From Xanthobacteraceae bacterium (GTDB lineage: Bacteria > Pseudomonadota > Alphaproteobacteria > Rhizobiales > Xanthobacteraceae): a DNA stretch of 7,659 nt. The DNA is taken from NCBI GenBank assembly GCA_030648135.1, contig JAUSIF010000221.1, positions 1-7,659 of the forward strand. Direction: 5' to 3'. The position numbers were made by a program, and so were the translations under genes. Below are positions 1 through 7,358 of this stretch, piece by piece. Each line of letters begins with the position of its first letter. Position 1 is the first letter of the stretch. The notes below the pieces were generated by a model that was not told the origin of the DNA, ran no database searches, and was given only the letters and a program-made list of their open reading frames with translations.

Positions 1-2347
1 CCGCACCGAGGTGTTGGGTCTCGTGAAGGCGCAGCAGGTCAAGAACACGGTCATCGTTCCGGTCGGCTCCAAGGGCGGCTTCGTGCCCAAGAAATTGCCC
101 GCTGGCGGCGCGCGCGAGGCGATCCTGGCTGAGGGCACCGCTGCCTATGAGATATTCATCGCCAGCCTATTGGAGCTCACCGACAATATCGGGCCGCAAG
201 GGATCGTCGTTCCGCCTAACGTCGTGCGTCATGACATCGACGACCCCTATCTCGTGGTGGCGGCCGACAAAGGCACCGCCACCTTCTCGGACACGGCCAA
301 CGGCATCGCGATCCGCCACGGCTTCTGGCTTGGCGATGCGTTCGCGAGCGGGGGCTCGGCCGGCTACGACCACAAGAAAATGGGGATCACCGCCCGCGGC
401 GCCTGGGAGGCGGTGAAACGCCATTTCCGCGAGATGGACATCGACATCCGCGCGACGCCGTTTTCGGTCGCGGGCGTCGGCGACATGTCCGGCGACGTAT
501 TCGGCAACGGCATGCTGCTCGAAAAAACCATCCGGCTCGTCGCCGCCTTCGATCACCGCGATATCTTCATCGATCCCGATCCCGACCTGGAACGATCCTG
601 GGCGGAGCGCAAGCGCATGTTCGAACTACCGCGCTCGAGCTGGCAGGACTACGACAAGAAGCTTATCTCGAAGGGCGGCGGGGTGTTTGCGCGCAGCGCG
701 AAGAAAATCCCGCTTTCACCCGAAGCGCGCGTGCTGTTGCGGCTCGACGCGGAAGAGGCGACGCCGGCCGAGGTGATGAACGCGATCCTCAAGCTGCCGG
801 TCGATCTTCTGTGGTTCGGCGGCATCGGCACTTACGTGCGCGCCGCGGCCGAGACCGACGATCGGGTCGGAGACCGGACCAACGACCCGATCCGGGTCGC
901 CGCTGCGGAATTGCGATGCAAGGTGATCGGCGAAGGCGCCAATCTCGGCATGACCCAAAACGGCCGCGTCGAGGCGGCGCGGCGCGGCATCAGGCTCAAT
1001 ACCGACGCCATCGACAATTCGGCCGGCGTCAATTCTTCCGACGTTGAGGTCAATCTCAAGATCGCGCTGAGCCTTCCCGTGCGCGACGGTCGGCTTTCGA
1101 CCGAGACGCGCAACCCGTTGCTCGCCGCGATGACCGGCGAGGTGGCGGCTCTCGTGCTGCGCAACAATTATCTGCAGACGCTCGCGCTTTCGCTCGCCGA
1201 GCTGCGGGGAATCGAGGATCTCGGTTTTGAGAACCGGCTGATGCAGAGTCTGGAGACGCGCGGGCTCCTGGACCGTACGGTCGAATTCCTGCCCTCGGAC
1301 ATGGAGCTCGCCGAGCGGCGCAAGCGCGGGCAGAGCCTCACTCGGCCCGAGCTCGCGGTGATGCTCGCCTATGCCAAGATCGTGCTCAACGACGATCTCA
1401 TCGCTTCGGACGTGCCGGACGATCCTTACCTGGCCCGGGAACTGGTGCGCTATTTCCCGAAGCCGGTGGTCGAGCGCTTTCCCGACGCGATCGAAGGCCA
1501 TCGGCTGCGGCGCGAGATCATCGCCACCATGCTCGCCAATTCCATGATCAATCGGGGCGGGCCTGCCTTCGTCGTGCGCATTTCCGATCAGGCCGGCGCC
1601 GAGCTTCCCGCCATCGCCAAGGCCTTTGCCGCCGCGCGCGACTCCTATGGCATGACCGAACTGAACGGCGAGATCGACGCTCTCGATGCGCGCGTGCAGG
1701 GCGCGCTCCAGCTCTCGCTCTATGCATCGGTGCAGGACCTGCTGCTCGACCGCGTCACCTGGTTCCTGCGCAACGGCGATCTCAAGCGCGGACTGGCCGA
1801 GGTCGTGACCCATTACCGTGCCGGCATCAAGACGGTGGAAGCTGCCCTCGACCAGGCGCTGCCCCCGGAACGGAAAACTGCGCGCGACGCACGCTCGGCC
1901 GAACTCGTCGCCGCTCGCGTGCCCGCGGCGCTCGCGCGCAAGGTCGCGAGCCTGCCGGAGCTTGCCGCGGCGCCCGATATCGTGTTGGTCGCCGACCGGA
2001 CCGGCAAGCCGGTCGAGGCGGTCACCGGGACCTATTTCGCGGCCGGCAGTTTCTTCCAGCTTGACCGCATCATCGAGGCGGCGCGGACGATCGAGGTCTC
2101 CGATCATTTCGACCGGCTCGCTCTCGACCGTGCGCTGGTGGAGATCGCGGCGAGCACGCGCAGGCTCACGGCCGAAATGCTCGCGACCGGCATGGCTGGC
2201 GCGGCTGCGGTCGAGGCTTGGGTCGAGCGGCGCCGGCGCGAGGTCGAACGGGTCCGCGCCGGCATCCACGAAATCGCCGCTTCCGGCCTCACCTTGTCGA
2301 AACTGGCGGTCGCCGTGAGCCTGCTCGCCGATCTCGCCGAGAATTGA
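1..2347 (+). CDS. NAD-specific glutamate dehydrogenase, large (~180 kDa) class, C-terminal half (5' partial)
   Basis: This enzyme oxidatively deaminates L-glutamate to 2-oxoglutarate and ammonia with NAD+, in the cytoplasm. The reading frame is open from the window edge (codons begin at base 2), so the gene starts upstream; the GTG at 11 is internal. About 781 residues are visible, while the family is usually about 1,600, so the N-terminal ACT-like regulatory part is missing here. Numbering from the codon at 11, the substrate-site stretch LVKAQQVKN (4-12) is followed by VPVGSKGG (16-23), whose Lys21 matches the catalytic lysine of glutamate dehydrogenases. A Rossmann NAD-binding segment, FSVAGVGDMSGDVFGN, lies at about 151-166. 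GEGANLGMTQNG (307-318) and DAIDNSAGVNSSD follow, both typical of this class. From about 380 to the end is the charged C-terminal region of the class. Large homologues include GdhB of Pseudomonas aeruginosa, which is under allosteric amino-acid control; nothing here shows regulation. The frame is intact to TGA at 2345. Confidence 0.96.
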   Translation, partial: RTEVLGLVKAQQVKNTVIVPVGSKGGFVPKKLPAGGAREAILAEGTAAYEIFIASLLELTDNIGPQGIVVPPNVVRHDIDDPYLVVAADKGTATFSDTANGIAIRHGFWLGDAFASGGSAGYDHKKMGITARGAWEAVKRHFREMDIDIRATPFSVAGVGDMSGDVFGNGMLLEKTIRLVAAFDHRDIFIDPDPDLERSWAERKRMFELPRSSWQDYDKKLISKGGGVFARSAKKIPLSPEARVLLRLDAEEATPAEVMNAILKLPVDLLWFGGIGTYVRAAAETDDRVGDRTNDPIRVAAAELRCKVIGEGANLGMTQNGRVEAARRGIRLNTDAIDNSAGVNSSDVEVNLKIALSLPVRDGRLSTETRNPLLAAMTGEVAALVLRNNYLQTLALSLAELRGIEDLGFENRLMQSLETRGLLDRTVEFLPSDMELAERRKRGQSLTRPELAVMLAYAKIVLNDDLIASDVPDDPYLARELVRYFPKPVVERFPDAIEGHRLRREIIATMLANSMINRGGPAFVVRISDQAGAELPAIAKAFAAARDSYGMTELNGEIDALDARVQGALQLSLYASVQDLLLDRVTWFLRNGDLKRGLAEVVTHYRAGIKTVEAALDQALPPERKTARDARSAELVAARVPAALARKVASLPELAAAPDIVLVADRTGKPVEAVTGTYFAAGSFFQLDRIIEAARTIEVSDHFDRLALDRALVEIAASTRRLTAEMLATGMAGAAAVEAWVERRRREVERVRAGIHEIAASGLTLSKLAVAVSLLADLAEN

Positions 2348-2372
2348 ACGGAACGGCGCCAAAGCTCGCGGC

Positions 2373-3764
2373 ATGCAGATTCCCGGCCCCGCTTTTCATT
2401 CCGTCCCGCGCCGCGCGATCTGGGGCTGGGTGTTGTTCGAATGGGCGGTGACGCCCTTCTTCACGCTCATTACCACTTTCGTCTATGCGCCCTATTTCGC
2501 CGCCGCGGTGGCGTCCGACCCGGCCCGCGGCCAGGCGCTGTGGGGATTCGCGACCAGCGCCGCCGGCTTGGCGATCGCCGTGCTCGCTCCCGTGCTCGGC
2601 GCCGTCGCCGACGCGGCCGGCCGCCGCAAACCGTGGATCGCGGGTTTTGGCACGCTCATCGTACTCGGCGCGACGCTGTTGTGGTTTGGCAAGCCGGGCG
2701 AAGCCGCGACGATCGCGCCCGTTCTCGTCGCCTTCGCGGTCGGCGCCGTCGGCGCGCAATGCGCTTCAGTGTTCGCGAACGCCATGATGCCGGCGCTGGT
2801 ACCGCCCGAGCGGCTTGGGCGGCTTTCGGGCACCGGCTGGGCCATGGGCTATGCTGGCGGGCTTGCGAGCCTTCTGCTCATGCTCGGCTTCATTGCGGCC
2901 AATCCGGAGACCGGCCGAACGCTCCTGGGCTTGGCACCGCTGTTTGGTCTCGATCCGGCGCTGCACGAGAGCGACCGCGCCGCCGGGCCGCTGTCGGCGA
3001 TCTGGTTCGTCGTGTTCGTGCTGCCGCTGTTTCTGTTCACGCCCGACCAGCCGAAGAAGCTTCCCCTGCGCACGGCGGTCCGGCACGGCCTCGCGACGCT
3101 CACGGAGACGCTCGGGCATCTGCCGCGCTACCGCGACGCCAGCCTCTTTCTTCTCGCCAACATGATTTATGCCGACGGTCTCGTCGCGCTGTTCGCCTTC
3201 GGCGGCATCTATGCCGCCGGCACTTTCGGCTGGGGCACCATCGAGATTGGCGTGTTCGGAATCCTGCTGACCATTACCGGCGCCCTCGGCGCCTTCGTCG
3301 GTGGCCGGCTCGACGACCATTTCGGGTCGAAGCCGGTGATTCTTGCCGGCCTCTTGATCCTGACCTTCGCCGCGCTCTCGATTCTCTCCATCGACCGCGA
3401 CCGCATCGCCTTTATCATCGCGGTGGCGCCGCCGGAGCCCGGTCATGGCCTCTACGGTTCCGCGGCCGAGCGCGCCTATGTCGCGGTCGGGCTCCTGATC
3501 GGGCTCGTGGTCGGGCCGCTACAGTCCGCCTCGCGCACGTTGTTGGTGCGGTTGGCGCCCGCCGACCGGTTGACGCAATTTTTCGGGTTGTTCGCGCTCA
3601 GCGCCAAGGTGACTTCGTTTGCGGGGCCGTTCCTGGTCGCCGTCGTCACCGCCGCCACCGCCAGCCAAAAGGCCGGCATTTCGGTCCTGCTCGGATTTTT
3701 TCTGGCGGGTGCTTTTCTGCTCGCGCGCGTGCGGGTCAGTGCCGGAAGTGGCGCACGCCGGTGA
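2373..3764 (+). CDS. MFS transporter, UMF1 / Atg22-like family
   Basis: This is a 463-residue inner-membrane transporter with about 11-12 hydrophobic segments across its length, as expected for the major facilitator superfamily. The N-terminus carries a variant (FEWAVTPFFTLITTF, about 22-36) of the YDWANSxF signature of the UMF1/Atg22-like family. The loop GAVADAAGRRKPW (76-88) is the MFS motif A between the second and third membrane helices. A related loop, GGRLDDHFGSKP, starts near residue 310 in the second half. Yeast Atg22 exports amino acids from the vacuole; substrates of bacterial members are mostly unknown, so no substrate is assigned. The ATG at 2373 lies 25 bp after the glutamate dehydrogenase stop with only a poor Shine-Dalgarno match, so co-transcription and perhaps translational coupling are likely. 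The 3' end overlaps the convergent purH by 29 bp. Because the antisense purH codons specify the conserved PurH C-terminus, the last nine residues here (VSAGSGARR) are probably an unconstrained tail. Confidence 0.9.
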   Translation: MQIPGPAFHSVPRRAIWGWVLFEWAVTPFFTLITTFVYAPYFAAAVASDPARGQALWGFATSAAGLAIAVLAPVLGAVADAAGRRKPWIAGFGTLIVLGATLLWFGKPGEAATIAPVLVAFAVGAVGAQCASVFANAMMPALVPPERLGRLSGTGWAMGYAGGLASLLLMLGFIAANPETGRTLLGLAPLFGLDPALHESDRAAGPLSAIWFVVFVLPLFLFTPDQPKKLPLRTAVRHGLATLTETLGHLPRYRDASLFLLANMIYADGLVALFAFGGIYAAGTFGWGTIEIGVFGILLTITGALGAFVGGRLDDHFGSKPVILAGLLILTFAALSILSIDRDRIAFIIAVAPPEPGHGLYGSAAERAYVAVGLLIGLVVGPLQSASRTLLVRLAPADRLTQFFGLFALSAKVTSFAGPFLVAVVTAATASQKAGISVLLGFFLAGAFLLARVRVSAGSGARR

Positions 3765-5325
3765 AGACCATGGCGATATTGTTCTCATTGGCGGCGGCGA
3801 TTACCTCGTCGTCGCGGATCGATCCACCGGGCTGAATGACGGCGGTGGCGCCTGCCTCGACGGCGACGAGCAACCCGTCCGCGAACGGAAAGAAAGCATC
3901 GGAGGCCACCACCGAACCCTTGGTGAGCGGATCCGCGAGCCCCGCGGCCTTGGCGGCGTCGCGCGCCTTCAGCGCCGCGATGCGGGCGGCATCCACCCGG
4001 CTCATCTGCCCGGCGCCGATGCCGACCGTGACGCCGTCCTTGGCATAGACGATCGCGTTCGACTTCACGTGCTTGGCGACGCGGAAGGCAAACTTGAGAT
4101 CGGCGAGCTCTTCCGCGCCCGGCTTGCGCTTGGTCACGATCTTGAGCTCGAGATCATCGATCACGGCATTGTCGCGCGACTGCACCAGGAAACCGCCCGC
4201 GACCGAACGGAAGAAAAGCCCGCGCGCGCGCGGATCGGGCAGCCCGCCCGCGAGCAGCAGCCGGAGGTTCTTCTTTGCGCCCACGATCGCGATCGCCTCC
4301 TCGCTCGCATCGGGTGCCACGATCACCTCGGTGAAAATCTCCACGATCGCGCGCGCCGCATCGGCGTCGAGCATGCGGTTGAGCGCCACCACACCGCCGA
4401 AGGCGGAGAGGGGATCGCAGGCGAGCGCCTTGCGGTAGGCCTCGAGTAGACTCTTTCCCTCCGCCACCCCGCAGGGATTGGCGTGCTTGACGATGACCGC
4501 CGCCGCGGTGTGTTTGGGATCGAATTCGGCGGCGCACTCGTAGGCCGCGTCGGTGTCGGCAAGATTGTTGTAGGAAAGCTCCTTGCCTTGCGCCTGGCGC
4601 GCGGTGGCGACGCCGAAGCGCCGCTCCTGTCCCGCGTAGAAGGCCGCGTTCTGGTGCGGGTTCTCGCCGTAACGCAACCGCTCCGTGAGCTTGCCGGCGA
4701 AGGCGCGCCAGACCGGCGTCTCCATGCCGGTCTGTTCCGCAAACCAATTCGCGATCGCGGCGTCATAGGCGGCGGTGCGGGCAAAGGCCTTGGCGGCGAG
4801 CAGGCGGCGCAGCGCCAGCGTGGTGCCGCCGTGGGCCGCGATCTCCGCCAGTACCACCTCGTAATCGGCGGGATCGACCACGACCGCGACATCGGCATGG
4901 TTCTTTGCCGCCGCGCGGACCAAGGCAGGACCGCCCACGTCGATGTTCTCCAGGCACTCCTCGAAGGAGGCGCCTTTCGCGAGCGCCGCTTCGAAGGGAT
5001 AAAGGCTCACGACGACGAGATCGATCGGCTCGATCCCGTGCTCTTGGAGGGCCGCGGCGTGGGTCTTGTCGTCGCGTATGGCGAGGATGCCGCCGTGCAC
5101 CTTGGGGTGCAGGGTCTTCACCCTGCCGTCCATCATCTCGGGAAACCCGGTGACCTCGGAGACATCCGTGACCTTCAGTCCGGCCTCCGCTAGCGCGCGT
5201 GCGGTGCCGCCGGTGGACACCAGCACCACGCCGCGCTCGCCGAGCGCGCGGGCGAATTCGCCGAGGCCCGTCTTGTCGGAGACGGAGAGGAGGGCGCGGA
5301 CGACGGGGCGGACGCGGGGCGACAT
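3736..5325 (-). CDS. purH: Bifunctional AICAR formyltransferase / IMP cyclohydrolase
   Basis: PurH performs the last two steps of de novo purine synthesis in the cytoplasm: formylation of AICAR with 10-formyltetrahydrofolate to FAICAR, then ring closure to IMP. With ATG 5325 the protein has 529 residues, normal for the family. The N-terminal MGS-like cyclohydrolase domain has SVSDKTG, STGGT (37-41) and TGFPEMMDGRVKTLHPKVHGG (59-79). The formyltransferase domain has RYGENPHQ (about 217-224), GKELSYNNLADTDAA, KHANPCG (280-286, with the catalytic Lys-His pair), DPLSAFGGVVALNR, GIGAGQMSRVDA, SDAFFPFADG and QPGGSIRDDEV. It ends in the expected FTGVRHFRH. All key motifs are intact. A TTG at 5331, in frame two codons earlier, is a possible alternative start, but a GAG-containing Shine-Dalgarno-like stretch sits 8 nt from the ATG and only 2 nt from the TTG. 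The gene follows the heparinase-family gene on the same strand, separated by a hairpin repeat. I see no purine riboswitch or clear promoter in the 5332-5396 leader. Confidence 0.97.
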   Translation of the reverse strand: MSPRVRPVVRALLSVSDKTGLGEFARALGERGVVLVSTGGTARALAEAGLKVTDVSEVTGFPEMMDGRVKTLHPKVHGGILAIRDDKTHAAALQEHGIEPIDLVVVSLYPFEAALAKGASFEECLENIDVGGPALVRAAAKNHADVAVVVDPADYEVVLAEIAAHGGTTLALRRLLAAKAFARTAAYDAAIANWFAEQTGMETPVWRAFAGKLTERLRYGENPHQNAAFYAGQERRFGVATARQAQGKELSYNNLADTDAAYECAAEFDPKHTAAAVIVKHANPCGVAEGKSLLEAYRKALACDPLSAFGGVVALNRMLDADAARAIVEIFTEVIVAPDASEEAIAIVGAKKNLRLLLAGGLPDPRARGLFFRSVAGGFLVQSRDNAVIDDLELKIVTKRKPGAEELADLKFAFRVAKHVKSNAIVYAKDGVTVGIGAGQMSRVDAARIAALKARDAAKAAGLADPLTKGSVVASDAFFPFADGLLVAVEAGATAVIQPGGSIRDDEVIAAANENNIAMVFTGVRHFRH

Positions 5326-5333
5326 CGACAAAG

Positions 5334-5339
5334 TCTCGC
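5334..5339 (-). promoter_or_regulatory. Putative ribosome binding site of purH
   Basis: On the minus strand this reads GCGAGA, a modest Shine-Dalgarno match with a GAG core. It ends 8 nt before the ATG at 5325 but only 2 nt before the in-frame TTG at 5331, which is why the ATG is preferred as the purH start. Confidence 0.4.
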
Positions 5340-5396
5340 TGACGACGAGGCCGCGATAGCATGACGCGGCGGAGAGGGGAACGGGACGATGCGCTG

Positions 5397-5444
5397 GCGC
5401 GCGATCAGCAAAAGTGGGTACCGGTTTTACGTCCGATCGCGCGC
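5397..5444. repeat. Left hairpin unit of the intergenic repeat
   Basis: Perfect 10-bp outer arms, GCGCGCGATC (5397-5406) and GATCGCGCGC (5435-5444), enclose the core AAGTGGGTACCGGTT. A short AAAA/TTTT pairing (5410-5413 with 5425-5428) continues the stem imperfectly. The palindrome GGTACC (5417-5422) lies in the loop. Confidence 0.8.
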
Positions 5445-5459
5445 TAACTCATTAATCTG

Positions 5460-5508
5460 GCGCATGATCTTATCGGCGAACCGGTTCCCACTTCGCCGGA
5501 TCATGCGC
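5460..5508. repeat. Right hairpin unit of the intergenic repeat
   Basis: Perfect 10-bp outer arms GCGCATGATC (5460-5469) and GATCATGCGC (5499-5508) stack on a perfect 7-bp inner stem CGGCGAA (5474-5480) / TTCGCCG (5492-5498). A 4-nt bulge (TTAT, 5470-5473) lies on the left side only, and the loop is 11 nt. The total of 17 paired bases is far stronger than chance. No T-run follows it on either strand, so it does not look like a rho-independent terminator. Confidence 0.85.
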
Positions 5509-7262
5509 TAGAGCGGCAATTCGGGCACCGATGCGGACTCGCGGCGATCGGACTGCGGCCGCGGAGCGCGGATGAACGTCCAGATCACGCGCGGCGTCTC
5601 ACGCACGCGGGCGGCGATCACGATCTGGCTCGTGCGCCGGGGCCCGTCGGTGGCGGAGAGAAATACACTCTCCTCGAGCTCGACACGCATGTGGGGCGTG
5701 CTAAAGAGCCAGCTGTCCCTGCCCGCGATCAGGAGCAGAACGCTGTGGCCATCCTCACGGCGGCTCGCCTTGACGTCGGGATGCAGATGAAAGCGGATCA
5801 CGAAGTTATCCGGAGCCTTGGCGGAGACCTCGCTGCCGTCGGGAGCAAAGAAAACGTCCTCGCCGTCGAGCCGGGTGCCGTCCTTCGCAAGCCGCCACGA
5901 GCGCTGATGCAGCAACGAATAGCGGGCGACATAACCGTCGTGCGTCGCGCGCACGAGCAGAGAGCCGTCGCGCTCGCCGCGCCCGACCTGGACCTTGTGC
6001 GGCCCGTCGATGATCGGCGCGCCGACCAGACGATTGAGGGTCGGCTCGGTCAGAAACTGGCAGGAGGAGGCATTGTTGATCGTCACCGTCGAATGGGCGA
6101 CGGTCGCGCGCGCCGCTTGCCGCCAATTCTCCCGGTTGGTCGCGGGCATGCCACAGTTGACGACGATGCGGTTGCGTCCGAAGGAGAATTCGAACGACAG
6201 ACAACCCGCATGCGCCTCGTGGCTCACCGCCAGCGGTGGAGGCTTGCCGGTATCGGCGATGATGACGCCTTGGCTCGCCTCGATGCGCTGGTAGCCCGAA
6301 TGCGCAGCATTGGCGACCGGAGCGCCGCGCGCGTCGTCATAGGCGAGCACGGTCGCGAGCAGATCGGCGGGGGTGGCGCCCATGCCGTTGAACTGGGCGA
6401 AGGCGCCGTCGCCATGCCGGAAAAAGCGTAACATCGGCATCATCCGATCGATGGCATTGAGCAGCGCGGGCGGCGGCGACACGCTCCTTGCCTCGAAAGC
6501 CTGACGCAATGGCAGCAGATCGGGCAACAGATCGATCAGCACGCCCGGATTGCGGCTGATATGGCCGCCGTCGGGAAGGATCTGGCGATTGAGTTGTTCG
6601 GCCAGACGTTTCGTGCCGTTCCTGAGCAGTCGCGTCTCGCCCGCCATGCAAAGGCCGGCAAAAGATAAAGCGACGGCGACGAGCAGGTGCGGATGGCCGT
6701 CGCGGGTATCGGAAAACCTGCGCCGGAGATAGCGCACCTGACGCGCAAGACTGCGCAGGAAGGAGCGGTAGAAGGCATGGTCGGCGCCCTCCAGAATGAG
6801 CGGCGCCTGGGTGAGCCAGGAAATGATGCGCCGGGCGACGATCTCGGGCTCCCAGCCGATCGGATGCGAGCCGCCCTGCAACGCGATCCAGTCACTGACT
6901 AGTGCACGGGCGTTGACCCTGGCGATCGAAGTGCCGGCGGAGCGCAGATGCCGGAGCCAGCCGAAGCCCAAAAGGGCCTCCGTCCATTCGCGCGAGGGCG
7001 CCCGCATCTCGAAAGGCGAACGGCCGTCGGTCGCGACCACCTTGCCGGCGAAGGCGAATCGCCCGGCGTAGATCTCGCTCGCCAGCGTCGGGTCGCCGGT
7101 GCGCAGGTCCTGCGGCGCGATCAGCAGCCGCTCGGGGACCGACAATCCGATCCGCCAGCGATAACGCGGATTGGCGGTAAACCGCGTGATCAACCTGCGC
7201 CAGCCGTGACCGGCCACGAACAGCGCGAGCCGCATCCGCCCCGCCACGAACTCACGGCTCAT
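5508..7262 (-). CDS. Heparinase II/III family protein (polysaccharide-lyase-like)
   Basis: This 584-residue protein has the layout of heparinase II/III proteins: an N-terminal mostly helical domain (about 1-330) and a C-terminal beta-sandwich domain (about 335-570). Supporting stretches include GHPHLLVAVALSFAGL (from 189), LPDGGHISRNPGVL (about 229-242), the beta-domain FEFSFGRNRIVVNCGMP, and WRQAARATVAHSTVTI with His390, the usual conserved histidine of the domain. HQRSWRLAKDGTRLDGED follows. Characterised relatives cleave uronic-acid polysaccharides by beta-elimination, but the substrate here is unknown. The tyrosine motif I expect after DGGH is not present (NPGVL instead), so activity may differ. 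I see no convincing signal peptide; the N-terminus is basic with only a short hydrophobic run. It starts 96 bp after rsmB, with a GGAGGAAGG stretch 11 nt upstream of the ATG, a rather long spacing. The TAG stop touches the right arm of the intergenic repeat. Confidence 0.87.
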   Translation of the reverse strand: MSREFVAGRMRLALFVAGHGWRRLITRFTANPRYRWRIGLSVPERLLIAPQDLRTGDPTLASEIYAGRFAFAGKVVATDGRSPFEMRAPSREWTEALLGFGWLRHLRSAGTSIARVNARALVSDWIALQGGSHPIGWEPEIVARRIISWLTQAPLILEGADHAFYRSFLRSLARQVRYLRRRFSDTRDGHPHLLVAVALSFAGLCMAGETRLLRNGTKRLAEQLNRQILPDGGHISRNPGVLIDLLPDLLPLRQAFEARSVSPPPALLNAIDRMMPMLRFFRHGDGAFAQFNGMGATPADLLATVLAYDDARGAPVANAAHSGYQRIEASQGVIIADTGKPPPLAVSHEAHAGCLSFEFSFGRNRIVVNCGMPATNRENWRQAARATVAHSTVTINNASSCQFLTEPTLNRLVGAPIIDGPHKVQVGRGERDGSLLVRATHDGYVARYSLLHQRSWRLAKDGTRLDGEDVFFAPDGSEVSAKAPDNFVIRFHLHPDVKASRREDGHSVLLLIAGRDSWLFSTPHMRVELEESVFLSATDGPRRTSQIVIAARVRETPRVIWTFIRAPRPQSDRRESASVPELPL

Positions 7263-7273
7263 CGGTGCGCTCG

Positions 7274-7282
7274 CCTTCCTCC
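7274..7282 (-). promoter_or_regulatory. Putative ribosome binding site of the heparinase-family gene
   Basis: The minus strand reads GGAGGAAGG here, a strong purine-rich match to the anti-Shine-Dalgarno, followed by an 11-nt spacer to the ATG at 7262. The spacing is longer than optimal, but no better in-frame start is visible, which supports 7262 as the start. Confidence 0.5.
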
Positions 7283-7358
7283 CCTTCGGGCGCGAAGCAC
7301 CCGGGCCCCCGACTCAACATATCGAAGTCGAGTCCGCTGTCCACCCGCGGGCGGGGGT

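Larger units (their letters stand above)
5397..5508. repeat. Intergenic palindromic repeat made of two inverted hairpin units
   Basis: Two related hairpin units of about 48-49 bp stand in opposite orientation, separated by 15 bp of AT-richer sequence (5445-5459). Each contains the same core: AAGTGGGTACCGGTT at 5412-5426 and its inverse AACCGGTTCCCACTT at 5479-5493, which match at 14 of 15 positions when one is reverse-complemented. The whole segment could therefore fold as two local hairpins or as one long-range pairing of the cores. The core and the GATCATGCGC-type ends resemble a highly repeated intergenic element that I know from Bradyrhizobium-like and other Hyphomicrobiales genomes. That family link is from memory, not from a search. 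The element lies between the heparinase-family stop and the purH start and would be transcribed if these two genes form one operon. Its right tip reaches the heparinase-family stop codon. Confidence 0.85.

Noticed and set aside
11..13. GTG as the true start of the glutamate dehydrogenase gene
   Set aside because: The frame is open to the window edge, and the residues before it (RTE) fit the conserved RTEVLGLVKAQ stretch of the family, so the gene continues upstream.
716..2374. 552-codon open frame on the minus strand opposite the glutamate dehydrogenase gene
   Set aside because: Its composition (rich in Arg, Gly, His, Asp) has no recognisable domain, and the plus strand encodes clear enzyme motifs. 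Long antisense frames are common in GC-rich coding DNA.
2766..3446. 226-codon minus-strand frame inside the transporter gene
   Set aside because: It is highly charged and lacks motifs, and it lies opposite a continuous membrane protein with MFS signatures.
3619..5193. Plus-strand frames of 276 and 236 codons (3619-4449 and 4483-5193) opposite purH
   Set aside because: They are complementary shadows of a complete PurH with all its conserved motifs; no independent start signals or domains are visible.
5340..5396. Possible -10-like GCTATC upstream of purH on the minus strand
   Set aside because: No matching -35 at a suitable distance could be identified, so no promoter is claimed.
5460..5508. 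Right hairpin as an intrinsic terminator for the heparinase-family gene
   Set aside because: No T-run follows the hairpin on the minus strand, and the stem belongs to a two-unit repeat; a repeat element explains it better.
5691..6431. 246-codon plus-strand frame opposite the heparinase-family gene
   Set aside because: Its residue composition is that of an antisense shadow and no fold is recognisable; the minus-strand frame has consistent family motifs.
7310..7335. GACTC / GAGTC inverted pair between rsmB and the heparinase-family gene
   Set aside because: Only 5 bp of stem with a 14-nt loop and no T-run; within chance for GC-rich sequence.
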